Source: an uncultured Alphaproteobacteria bacterium (GTDB lineage: Bacteria; Pseudomonadota; Alphaproteobacteria; RF32; CAG-239). From it: DNA of 6,047 bases. Made by a program: the position numbers and the translations under genes. Location of the stretch: positions 1-6,047 of the forward strand of contig CATGXW010000058.1 of assembly GCA_949542085.1 (NCBI GenBank), written 5' to 3'. The notes beneath the pieces are model-generated. The model was not told the DNA's origin. It did not search any database and saw nothing but the letters and a program-made list of their open reading frames with translations. Positions 1-6,047 of the stretch are shown piece after piece. How positions within the stretch are numbered: the stretch's first letter is position 1; each line of letters opens with the position of its first letter.

Positions 1-828
1 AAACTCTTTTTTACGCATCACACGGCTGGTTCCGGTACTCGGATCAAACTGACGCGTTTCCTGTTCGATTGTTCCACCGTTTTCATAAGTTTCAACGTGA
101 CGGTGGGCTTCATTTTCAATCGCCTGCATCACAAATTTGACCGAATTGACGTTTTTCATTTCATTACGGGTGCGATAACCGTTTTCACCAATCTTGCGAA
201 CAGACACATTCACATCGCAACGCATGGATCCCTCATCCATATTACCGTCACAGGTTCCAAGATAGCGAACAATTGAACGCAACTTGCGCAAAAAAGCCCC
301 CGCTTCTTCCGGTGAACGAAAATCAGGCTTGGTCACAATTTCCATCAACCCCACACCGGCACGATTCAAATCAATAAAACTCTTAGTCGGAGAAATATCG
401 TGAATAGACTTACCGGCATCCTGCTCAATATGTAACCGTTCAATTCCGATTTCTTTTGTTGTTCCGTCAGCCAAATCAATCGACACACAACCCTCACCAA
501 CTATCGGATATTTAAACTGACTGATTTGGTAGCCTTGCGGCAAATCGGCATAAAAATAGTTCTTACGGGCAAATTCTGAATATTTATTGATTTTGGCATT
601 CAAACCCAAACCGGTTTTAATCGCCTGACGAACACATTCCTCATTCAATGTCGGCAACATCCCCGGCATTCCGGCATCAACAAACGACACATTTTCATTG
701 GCATCAGAACCATAATGCGTTGAACCGCCCGAAAACATTTTAGATTTTGAAATAATCTGACAATGGATTTCCAAACCGCAAATGACTTCCCAATCACCGG
801 TCTTTCCGTTAATAATCATTCCGCTCAT
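1..828 (-). CDS. gatB: Aspartyl/glutamyl-tRNA amidotransferase subunit B, N-terminal 276 residues (partial)
   Basis: GatB is the subunit of the cytoplasmic GatCAB complex that binds the mischarged tRNA and activates its Glu (or Asp) side chain with ATP, so that ammonia from GatA can amidate it. The reading frame is open from the ATG at 828 to the left edge, giving 276 residues; the family is usually near 480-500, so the end of the cradle domain and the helical and YqeY-like tail domains lie outside. Visible family motifs are [11 protein letters not shown] (residues 15-25), [12 protein letters not shown] (92-103), [13 protein letters not shown] (132-144), [17 protein letters not shown] (153-169), [17 protein letters not shown] (195-211), NEMKNVNS (222-229) and QETRQFDP (256-263). 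Glu20, His22 and Glu135 fall where family members have metal-site residues (from memory of the family). The ATG overlaps the gatA stop by one base (TAATG), indicating translational coupling, and GGAG 9 nt upstream supports this start over the in-frame ATG at 819. Identification is secure. Confidence 0.97.
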   Translation of the reverse strand, partial: MSGMIINGKTGDWEVICGLEIHCQIISKSKMFSGGSTHYGSDANENVSFVDAGMPGMLPTLNEECVRQAIKTGLGLNAKINKYSEFARKNYFYADLPQGYQISQFKYPIVGEGCVSIDLADGTTKEIGIERLHIEQDAGKSIHDISPTKSFIDLNRAGVGLMEIVTKPDFRSPEEAGAFLRKLRSIVRYLGTCDGNMDEGSMRCDVNVSVRKIGENGYRTRNEMKNVNSVKFVMQAIENEAHRHVETYENGGTIEQETRQFDPSTGTSRVMRKKEF

Positions 829-2285
829 TATTTCACACTCCTAAAATCAACATCTTTTTCCAATGCCGAAGCCGCTTTAAAAATACTTGCCTCATCAAAA
901 GCTTTACCCACCAGCTGCATCCCCAGCGGCAAACCGCTCTGCGATAAACCGATCGGCAAACTCATCGCCGGCAATCCGGCCAAAGAAACCGAAACAGTGA
1001 AAATATCATTCAACCACATCGTCAGCGGATTTTCCTGCATGGATTTGTCTCCTATCGGAAAAGCCGGTGTCGGTGCCGTCGGTGTCAAAATCAAGTCACA
1101 TTTATCAAAAGCTCTTAAGAAATCCTCGCGAATGAGACGGCGAACTTTCTGAGCCTTTACGTAATAAGCGTCATAATATCCGGCAGACAAAACGTAAGTG
1201 CCTATCATAATGCGGCGTTTGACTTCTTTGCCAAATCCAGCCGTGCGCGAATTAATATACATATCATCCAAATGCAATCCGTCTACTCTGTTACCAAAAC
1301 GCAAACCGTCATAACGAGCCAAATTGGAAGACGCTTCCGCCGGTGCAATAATATAATATGTTGCCAAAGCATATTGCGTATGCGGCAAGGAAATCTCTAC
1401 AATTTCAGCTCCGCGGGCTTTCAACAATTCGGCAGCCTTATCCCAATAAGCGGCCACCTCGGAATTCAAACCATCAACACGATATTCCTTGGGAATACCG
1501 ATTTTCATCCCTTTAATATCCTGTCCCAAAAACTTTTCAAAGTCAGGAACATCAACCTGAGCAGACGTTGCGTCACGCTTGTCATAACCTGACATTGTTT
1601 TAAGCATAATCGCGCAATCGCGAACATCTTTGGCAATCGGTCCTGCCTGATCCAATGATGAGGCAAAAGCGATAATACCATAACGAGAGCAACGACCATA
1701 AGTCGGTTTAATACCGGTCACACCGCAATAAGCTGACGGCTGGCGAATTGAACCGCCGGTATCCGTTCCGGTAGCGCCGGCACACATATCTGCCGCCACA
1801 GCGGCCGCCGAACCACCTGATGACCCTCCGGCAACCAACGGAACATCTTTGCTCCAAGGATTAACCACGGGACCAAACGCAGAGGTTTCATTACTTCCGC
1901 CCATTGCAAACTCATCAAGGTTAAGTTTCCCCAAAAAGTTTGCACCGGCATCCAACAACTTGGAAGTAACCGTCGATTCATAAGGCGGAACAAATCCTTT
2001 CAAAATATTGGAACAAGCTGTTGTCGCCATGCCTTTGGTACAAAACAAATCTTTGATACCCAAAGGAATACCCTCAAGCTCTCCGGCCTCCCCTTTGTTT
2101 ATTTTTTCCTGACTGGCACGAGCACGCTCCAAAGCTTGTTCCGGTGCTTCACAAACAAACGCATTGAGCTTGCGGCACTCGTCCATCTTTTTGATATAGG
2201 CTTCCGTTAATTCGACGGCCGTAAAGTCTTTATTTTTCAGCCCTTCTCTGGCTTCGCAAATCGTTAATTTTGTTAACTCTGTCAT
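828..2285 (-). CDS. gatA: Aspartyl/glutamyl-tRNA amidotransferase subunit A (glutaminase subunit)
   Basis: GatA is the amidase-signature subunit of GatCAB. It hydrolyses glutamine and channels ammonia to the GatB site for Glu-tRNA(Gln)/Asp-tRNA(Asn) amidation. The protein is 485 residues, normal for the family. The Ser-cisSer-Lys catalytic triad is complete: Lys78 in GIPLGIKDL (72-80), the cis-Ser155 in the glycine/serine-rich [12 protein letters not shown] (152-163), and nucleophile Ser179 in [13 protein letters not shown] (173-185). The conserved [13 protein letters not shown] block (121-133) and [14 protein letters not shown] (190-203) are also present, and the C-terminal part holds the expected [10 protein letters not shown]. 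It starts 22 nt after gatC with only a weak purine-rich ribosome site (GAAAGATAAG), so expression may lean on translation of gatC. Its TAA stop shares one base with the gatB ATG. No frameshift or missing catalytic residue is seen. The complex is typical of bacteria lacking glutaminyl- and/or asparaginyl-tRNA synthetase, which cannot be tested here. Confidence 0.98.
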   Translation of the reverse strand: MTELTKLTICEAREGLKNKDFTAVELTEAYIKKMDECRKLNAFVCEAPEQALERARASQEKINKGEAGELEGIPLGIKDLFCTKGMATTACSNILKGFVPPYESTVTSKLLDAGANFLGKLNLDEFAMGGSNETSAFGPVVNPWSKDVPLVAGGSSGGSAAAVAADMCAGATGTDTGGSIRQPSAYCGVTGIKPTYGRCSRYGIIAFASSLDQAGPIAKDVRDCAIMLKTMSGYDKRDATSAQVDVPDFEKFLGQDIKGMKIGIPKEYRVDGLNSEVAAYWDKAAELLKARGAEIVEISLPHTQYALATYYIIAPAEASSNLARYDGLRFGNRVDGLHLDDMYINSRTAGFGKEVKRRIMIGTYVLSAGYYDAYYVKAQKVRRLIREDFLRAFDKCDLILTPTAPTPAFPIGDKSMQENPLTMWLNDIFTVSVSLAGLPAMSLPIGLSQSGLPLGMQLVGKAFDEASIFKAASALEKDVDFRSVK

Positions 2286-2307
2286 TATCTTATCTTTCTG
2301 CTTTACT

Positions 2308-2595
2308 TTATTCTACAACTTTCGGCACCGCAAAATACCCATACTCTTTCATCGGCGCATTGGCTAAAACAGCTTCTGATTGGTTACCTTCGGTCACTTC
2401 ATCGACACGCAATTTCAAGTTATTTTCATTAACGGAGATTAAAGGTTCAACATTATCGGTATCAACTTCTTTGAGTTGCTCCACCCAATCCAAAATCTTA
2501 TTAAATTCATCTTCCGTCGCCTGAATCTTGTCATCCTCAATTTTCAGTCGCGACAAAAACGCTATTCTTTTTACTGTTTCAGTATCTATAGCCAT
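2308..2595 (-). CDS. gatC: Aspartyl/glutamyl-tRNA amidotransferase subunit C
   Basis: GatC is the small subunit that wraps around the GatA-GatB interface and stabilises the amidotransferase. From the chosen ATG the product is 95 residues, the usual family length, opening [19 protein letters not shown], which matches the family's VRRIAxLARI-type beginning. Further family text is [18 protein letters not shown] (residues 34-51) and the typical end [20 protein letters not shown]. An ATG seven codons upstream (2616) gives a 102-residue alternative, but it lies inside the end of sppA and adds MIDKEKA, which has no family counterpart. The 2595 ATG has AAGGA 7 nt upstream, so I prefer it. The gene lies 13 nt after the sppA stop and 22 nt before gatA, between them on one probable transcript. 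Confidence 0.95.
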   Translation of the reverse strand: MAIDTETVKRIAFLSRLKIEDDKIQATEDEFNKILDWVEQLKEVDTDNVEPLISVNENNLKLRVDEVTEGNQSEAVLANAPMKEYGYFAVPKVVE

Positions 2596-2600
2596 CGCTT

Positions 2601-2607
2601 TTTCCTT
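2601..2607 (-). promoter_or_regulatory. Ribosome binding site deciding the gatC start
   Basis: On the minus strand AAGGAAA lies just downstream of the sppA TGA stop. Its AAGGA core is 7 nt from the ATG at 2595, the normal distance. For the alternative ATG at 2616 this site would be downstream and useless, so it favours the shorter GatC. Confidence 0.75.
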
Positions 2608-2608
2608 A

Positions 2609-4417
2609 TCAATCATTAAATTTCATTGGCGGCAAAACCGCATCATATTGCCATCTTTTTAGAATAGAAAGCTTTTCTGTGTCAATCCCTAATTGCTTAC
2701 CAAGCACTAAAGATGAAAAAACCGGAGCCGAAGTCAGTATTTCATTCAACTTTTCTTGTAAAGTCTTCGGTTTGGGATAAAAAACCAAACTAAACTTGGC
2801 GTTTTCATCAATTCCCGCCAAACTTTTTGCCTCAATAACGGCATCATCCAAACCGCCAATCTCATCAATCAAACCGTTTTCCGCCGCTTCCCGTCCGAGC
2901 CAGATACGCCCTCTCGCCAACTTGTCCAATTCCTTCAAATCGATTTTTCTGGCTTCTGAAACTTTTAAAGAAAAATCTTTATATATGCGGTCTAGTGATT
3001 TGTTAAATATTGATATTTGCTTCTTGCTGAATTTGAAATTCGGACTAACCGAATTAGCCGTGTCGGAAATACCGATACTACTCCAATTCACTCCGATTTT
3101 ATTCCACAAATCAGCAAACACCATCTTACCGCCCAACACGCCGATAGAACCGGTAAGCGTTGCCCCTTCCGCCAAAATTTTATCTCCGGCCAAAGCAACA
3201 AAATAACCGCCGGACGCCGCATAATCCCCCATCGACACAATCAAAGGAAGCGAGCGTTCTTTTTTCAGACGGTTTAGCGCATACCAGATTTCATTAGCCG
3301 CGGTATAGCTTCCTCCCGGCGAATTAATACGCACCACCACCGCTTTGATATCTTTGTCTTTCTCAATTTCTTTAATCTGTCGCAAAACCGTTTGTGAACC
3401 GACAATAGCGTCCCCTTGCAAAGAATTGTCCGCGCTCGGTCCCTCATTAATCGTTCCTTCCAAAATCAGAACCGCAATTTTAGGTTTGCCGGTATTAAAG
3501 AAACAGGTTGAAGCATAATCTTTAAGAGAAAGCGTCTCCGCATCATATTCCTTTTCCAATGCGGCAATCCAATCACTTTCATAAACAATCTCATCAATCA
3601 GCCCTTTCTCCATGGCATATTCGGCAGAAAACGGAGCCTCATTCATCAAAGCTTCCAATTCTTTCCACTCAACGCCGCGCTCCTTTATAACCATCGCCAA
3701 AAGTTCTCCGCTAAGATAGGAAACCAAACGATGCAAGCTTTCTTTATAAGGTTTGGAAATCTTTTTATCTGTCAGTGACGCCATAGCGTTTTTATATTCA
3801 TAGCGACTAAAAAACTCCGGCGTCACACCTACTTTATTCAACAATTCACGCGCAAAAGGAACTTCGACGCTAACACCTGTCAAACCGACCTCTGAATTCG
3901 GCTGCATGGAAATCTTATCAAACGCCGTCGCCAGATAATACTCTTTTGTACCGCCGCCATATGCTCCGAAACCGGTGGAATATATGTATGCTTTCTTTCC
4001 GCTCTGGCGTATCTGTTTGATCGTACGATAAAGCTCTTGCGCCTGCGCCATTCCCAAACCGGAAACATTGATTTTAGCCACAACGGCTTTCACTCCGTCA
4101 TCTTGACCAGCAAATTGCAAAACCGCAAGCAAATCGGCAAAAGACAAAGAATTAGTCTCCGAAACTTCCGTTAACAGATTATCTTTTCTCACTTCAGCAA
4201 AGGAAGCGTCCAAATCGACCATCAACAAAGATCTGTCAGGTATTGTAACAGCGGACACGTCCGAACGCAGCAAGCCTAAAACCACTAATAACAAAAGAAT
4301 GAACAAAATACCGAAAATCGCAAAAGCATACACAACCGATTTGAGTAAAATCTTAGCGGAAACAGCTTTCATTTTGCGATGGTTTTCCGATGGAAACGGT
4401 GTTTTCGGCTCTGTCAT
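2609..4417 (-). CDS. sppA: Signal peptide peptidase SppA, long (67-kDa type) form
   Basis: SppA is an inner-membrane serine protease with a Ser/Lys dyad that degrades signal peptides released by the signal peptidase; its catalytic domain faces the periplasm. The 602 residues match the long, tandem-domain form known from E. coli rather than the short form of about 300 residues. An N-terminal cytoplasmic tail of about 27 residues, rich in Lys, is followed by one membrane helix (about 28-50, ending LLLLVVLGLL). The N-terminal domain carries the likely general base Lys209 in RYEYKNAMASLT (205-216). The C-terminal domain carries RINSPGGS (363-370), the likely nucleophile Ser402 in MGDYAASGGYF (396-406), and TGSIGVLGG (422-430). 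These correspond to E. coli Lys209 and Ser409. The start has GGGGGA 6 nt upstream. This is the first gene of the block with gatC, gatA and gatB; no direct functional link with tRNA amidation is known to me. The catalytic set appears intact. Confidence 0.95.
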   Translation of the reverse strand: MTEPKTPFPSENHRKMKAVSAKILLKSVVYAFAIFGILFILLLLVVLGLLRSDVSAVTIPDRSLLMVDLDASFAEVRKDNLLTEVSETNSLSFADLLAVLQFAGQDDGVKAVVAKINVSGLGMAQAQELYRTIKQIRQSGKKAYIYSTGFGAYGGGTKEYYLATAFDKISMQPNSEVGLTGVSVEVPFARELLNKVGVTPEFFSRYEYKNAMASLTDKKISKPYKESLHRLVSYLSGELLAMVIKERGVEWKELEALMNEAPFSAEYAMEKGLIDEIVYESDWIAALEKEYDAETLSLKDYASTCFFNTGKPKIAVLILEGTINEGPSADNSLQGDAIVGSQTVLRQIKEIEKDKDIKAVVVRINSPGGSYTAANEIWYALNRLKKERSLPLIVSMGDYAASGGYFVALAGDKILAEGATLTGSIGVLGGKMVFADLWNKIGVNWSSIGISDTANSVSPNFKFSKKQISIFNKSLDRIYKDFSLKVSEARKIDLKELDKLARGRIWLGREAAENGLIDEIGGLDDAVIEAKSLAGIDENAKFSLVFYPKPKTLQEKLNEILTSAPVFSSLVLGKQLGIDTEKLSILKRWQYDAVLPPMKFND

Positions 4418-4447
4418 AAAAAATCCCCCGATAATAAATCTGAAACT

Positions 4448-4475
4448 ATTTTAATAAAATCGCCGATTTTCTCAA
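4448..4475 (-). promoter_or_regulatory. Candidate sigma-70-type promoter for sppA-gatCAB
   Basis: Minus-strand TTGAGA (4475 to 4470) and TAAAAT (4453 to 4448), each matching five of six consensus bases, are separated by 16 nt. The predicted start point is near 4441, giving a leader of about 24 nt before the sppA ATG that contains its GGGGGA ribosome site. It sits downstream of the fabI terminator, which separates the two units. A 15-bp inverted repeat fills the spacer. The call rests on sequence match only. Confidence 0.5.
4456..4470. repeat. 15-bp perfect inverted repeat in the sppA promoter spacer (possible operator)
   Basis: AAAATCGCCGATTTT is a perfect palindrome of two 7-bp arms around one central base. 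It lies almost exactly between the candidate -35 and -10 hexamers of the sppA promoter, touching the last base of the -35. No T-run follows it, and its position upstream of the transcript start makes a terminator role unlikely. A binding site for a dimeric regulator is an inference; I do not recognise the motif. Confidence 0.4.
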
Positions 4476-4498
4476 TGCTTAATTGATTTTTCCACTAC

Positions 4499-4530
4499 AA
4501 AAAATCTCCCGCACAAGGCAGGAGATTTTT
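4499..4530 (-). terminator. Rho-independent terminator of fabI
   Basis: The sequence forms a 10-bp perfect stem (4500-4509 with 4521-4530), then a C/A mismatch, two more pairs and a 5-nt loop. On the minus strand the 3' arm runs into six T residues (complement of 4499-4504). It begins 18 nt after the fabI stop. Because the stem ends in A/T runs on both sides it has five T on the plus strand too and could also stop antisense transcription. Confidence 0.85.
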
Positions 4531-4548
4531 CACCGAATTGCAAAATTT

Positions 4549-5376
4549 TTATTCGCAAAGCATCTGGCCGGTTTCAACTGCAGTATCCAAGTTAAGCATA
4601 CCTTGAATATGATACCCGCAGTCAACGTGAATAACTTCACCGCTCACCCCTGCCCCACAAGGAGACAACAGGCTCATAACCATCATACCGACTTCATCTT
4701 GGGTTACATTGCGACGCAACGGCGCGTTCAACTCATTCCAGTGCAAAATCTTGCGGAAATCACCGATACCGGAAGCGGCCAAAGTTTTAATCGGACCGGC
4801 AGAAACAGCATTAACGCGAACGCCTTGCTTGCCCATATCCATAGCGGCATAACGAACGGAAGCTTCCAATGCTGCCTTAGCGACACCCATAATGTTATAG
4901 TTCGGCAAAACTCTTTCGGAGCCCATGTAAGTTAAGGTAACAATAGCACCACCCTCATTCATGATCGGAGAAGCATATTTACATGCTTCCAAGAATGAAA
5001 AGCAGGAAATCTCCATTGTCATTTTGAAATTGTCACGAGTTGTGTCAATCGTACGACCTTTCAACTGATTTTTATCAGAAAACGCAATAGCGTGAACCAC
5101 AAAATCAATTTTACCCCATTTTTCGCCCAACTCTTTAAAACAAGCTTCAACGCTTGCGGAGTCGGAAACATCACATTTAATCAACAAAGGCTCTTTATCC
5201 AACTGAGCGGCCAAAGGTTGAACTCTTTTTTCCAGAGCTTCGTTTTGATAAGAAATTGCAATCTGGGCGCCTTGCGCATTCAAAGCTTGCGCAATACCCC
5301 ACGCAATTGACTTATCATTGGCCAAGCCCATAATCAGGCCTTTTTTACCAGCCATTAAAGCTGTCGTTTCCGTCAT
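4549..5376 (-). CDS. fabI: Enoyl-[acyl-carrier-protein] reductase (NADH), FabI type
   Basis: FabI reduces trans-2-enoyl-ACP to acyl-ACP with NADH, the last step of each elongation round of type II fatty-acid synthesis in the cytoplasm. The 275 residues form a short-chain dehydrogenase fold. A cofactor loop GLIMGLANDKSIAWG (13-27) comes first, then KCDVSD (67-72) at the adenine pocket. The FabI-specific active site is Tyr150 and Tyr160 with Lys167 in the stretch from TYMGSER to NYNIMGVAK, equivalent to E. coli Tyr146, Tyr156 and Lys163. SAGPIKTLAASGI (192-204), the substrate loop region, and the end VDCGYHIQGM are typical. The family C-terminus is extended by about 12 residues relative to E. 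coli. Ala98 in HAIAFS stands where E. coli has Gly93. The start has AAGGA 7 nt upstream. It is monocistronic as far as the window shows: a terminator follows and a divergent gene lies upstream. Confidence 0.97.
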   Translation of the reverse strand: MTETTALMAGKKGLIMGLANDKSIAWGIAQALNAQGAQIAISYQNEALEKRVQPLAAQLDKEPLLIKCDVSDSASVEACFKELGEKWGKIDFVVHAIAFSDKNQLKGRTIDTTRDNFKMTMEISCFSFLEACKYASPIMNEGGAIVTLTYMGSERVLPNYNIMGVAKAALEASVRYAAMDMGKQGVRVNAVSAGPIKTLAASGIGDFRKILHWNELNAPLRRNVTQDEVGMMVMSLLSPCGAGVSGEVIHVDCGYHIQGMLNLDTAVETGQMLCE

Positions 5377-5419
5377 AACGTTTTCCTTTTTTCAAAATTA
5401 ACAGTTAAAATTAAAACTC

Positions 5420-5447
5420 TTGAATTCTACCCAGACTTCTATAAAAT
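5420..5447 (+). promoter_or_regulatory. Candidate promoter for the yihY-like gene
   Basis: TTGAAT (5420-5425) and TAAAAT (5442-5447) are separated by 16 nt, the same spacing and -10 as the sppA candidate. The predicted start point is near 5454, giving a leader of about 33 nt. The -35 matches only four of six consensus bases and the region is very AT-rich, so chance matches are likely. Confidence 0.35.
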
Positions 5448-5456
5448 TTAAGCAAT

Positions 5457-5486
5457 TTTGTAAACATTTTTTTTCAAAGGTGTCAA
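5457..5486 (-). promoter_or_regulatory. Candidate promoter for fabI
   Basis: On the minus strand a perfect TTGACA (5486 to 5481) is followed after 18 nt by TACAAA (5462 to 5457, four of six consensus bases). The -35 abuts the ATG of the divergent yihY-like gene and covers the end of its ribosome-site region. The spacer includes a run of eight A. A second possible -10, TAGAAT (5429 to 5424), lies closer to fabI but has only a poor -35 (CTTAAA) at 17 nt. Sequence alone does not choose between them. Confidence 0.3.
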
Positions 5487-6047
5487 ATGTATCTGAAAAA
5501 TCACGCAAAAACCGTGGGATTATGGCTGTTGAAAAAAACAGTCATCTGTAAAAAATTCTTAAAATTCCTAATGCAACGCATTGAAAGCGGCACGGTTTTC
5601 CGCGTTGCCGCAGCTTTAAGCTACACCTCTCTAATCGCGGTCGTGCCGGTCATCGCCATCGGACTGGCCATTTTCTCGGCTTTTCCGGTGTTCAGCAATG
5701 CCAAAGAACAGTTGCAGGAGATTATCCTCCAAAATTTTGTTCCCAATATTGAACAAGAAATTACGCAATATTTCAGCGATTTCATCAATGCCACGGCACA
5801 ATTAACCACCATCGGCGTGGTCGGTATCGCCATCACGGCCATTCTGATGCTTTCCACCATTGAAAACAGCCTGAATTTTATTTTCAAAGTCTATAAACCC
5901 CGTAACATCAAAACCAAAATTACCCTGTATTGGACAGTCATAACTTTAGGCCCGCTGTTGATCGGCGTTGCCATGTCAATGCGCGGATATTTATATGCCT
6001 TGCAACAATTTATGCCTGAAGACATCGTCAATTCCGATTTCTCTGTC
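5487..6047 (+). CDS. YihY/UPF0761 family inner-membrane protein, N-terminal 187 residues (partial)
   Basis: This is the amino-terminal part of a polytopic membrane protein of the YihY/BrkB-like family, once mislabelled as ribonuclease BN; its molecular role is not settled. The frame is open to the right edge, and full-length members are roughly 280-450 residues. After a basic N-terminal segment (1-38), helix 1 covers about 39-67 with the family text RVAAALSYTSLIAVVPVIAI and AIFSAFPVF. A soluble stretch with LQNFVPNIEQEI (81-92) follows, then helix 2 near 107-128 containing LTTIGVVGIAITAILML and the conserved TIENSLNFIFKVYKPR (124-139). Helix 3 is near 146-166 with YWTVITLGPLLIG (148-160). The ATG at 5487 has AAAGG 6 nt upstream. 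A later in-frame ATG (codon 29) would drop the basic N-terminal segment that E. coli YihY also has, so the first is preferred. It is divergent from fabI. Confidence 0.92.
   Translation, partial: MYLKNHAKTVGLWLLKKTVICKKFLKFLMQRIESGTVFRVAAALSYTSLIAVVPVIAIGLAIFSAFPVFSNAKEQLQEIILQNFVPNIEQEITQYFSDFINATAQLTTIGVVGIAITAILMLSTIENSLNFIFKVYKPRNIKTKITLYWTVITLGPLLIGVAMSMRGYLYALQQFMPEDIVNSDFSV

Larger units (their letters stand above)
5377..5486. other. Divergent intergenic region between fabI and the yihY-like gene
   Basis: This 110-bp stretch is strongly AT-rich and holds both ribosome binding sites (AAGGA for fabI near 5384-5388, AAAGG for the yihY-like gene at 5476-5480). It also holds a T8 run (5467-5474) and a small perfect inverted repeat TTAACAGTTAA (5398-5408) in the fabI leader. 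No small gene or hairpin terminator is seen in it. Confidence 0.7.

Noticed and set aside
817..819. Alternative gatB start at the second in-frame ATG (819)
   Set aside because: The ATG at 828 has GGAG at a normal distance and the TAATG overlap typical of coupling; the second ATG has no well-placed ribosome site.
763..1152. Plus-strand open frame of 129 codons across the gatB/gatA junction
   Set aside because: It lies antisense to two well-recognised genes and its translation resembles no family; it is a shadow of their codon use.
2796..3277. Two overlapping plus-strand open frames opposite sppA
   Set aside because: Both are antisense to the SppA catalytic domain and show no domain, ribosome site or promoter.
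4483..4935. Plus-strand open frame of 150 codons opposite fabI
   Set aside because: It runs through the fabI terminator and antisense to conserved FabI motifs, with no ribosome site or recognisable domain.
5467..5474. T8 run upstream of the yihY-like gene as a possible terminator
   Set aside because: No stable GC-containing hairpin precedes it on the plus strand, and no plus-strand gene upstream would need one.
5621..5887. Minus-strand open frame of 88 codons inside the yihY-like gene
   Set aside because: The plus-strand frame here carries strong family motifs, so this antisense frame is a shadow.

Overview
The window looks like ordinary chromosomal housekeeping DNA from an AT-leaning bacterium, most probably an alphaproteobacterium. 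This is inferred from protein motifs: the GatB text around [13 protein letters not shown], the GatC end [20 protein letters not shown], and the FabI segment HAIAFSDKNQLKG. No sequence here fixes a species, and a gut or host-associated uncultured alphaproteobacterium is only a guess.

Layout. Bases 1-4417 hold a tightly packed minus-strand block, read right to left: sppA (signal peptide peptidase), gatC, gatA and gatB, the last running off the left edge. Spacings are 13 nt (sppA-gatC), 22 nt (gatC-gatA) and a 1-nt TAATG overlap (gatA-gatB), with no terminator between them, so one transcript is likely. A good promoter candidate precedes sppA, and a 15-bp perfect inverted repeat fills its -35/-10 spacer. 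Bases 4499-4530 hold an intrinsic terminator for the next minus-strand gene, fabI (4549-5376). Bases 5377-5486 are a 110-bp AT-rich divergent promoter region. From 5487 to the right edge, on the plus strand, is the N-terminal part of a YihY/UPF0761 family inner-membrane protein.

Function. GatC, GatA and GatB together form the tRNA-dependent amidotransferase that converts Glu-tRNA(Gln) (and in many bacteria Asp-tRNA(Asn)) to the amidated forms. SppA cleaves signal-peptide remnants in the inner membrane. FabI is the last reductase of the fatty-acid elongation cycle. The YihY-like protein is a polytopic membrane protein of unsettled role. SppA, FabI and YihY all concern the envelope, but the sequence gives no evidence that they act as one system.

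No mobile element, CRISPR array, RNA gene or phage signal was seen. I found no convincing undescribed system; the best leads are regulatory (the palindrome in the sppA promoter and the overlapping divergent fabI/yihY promoters) and the co-transcription of sppA with gatCAB.
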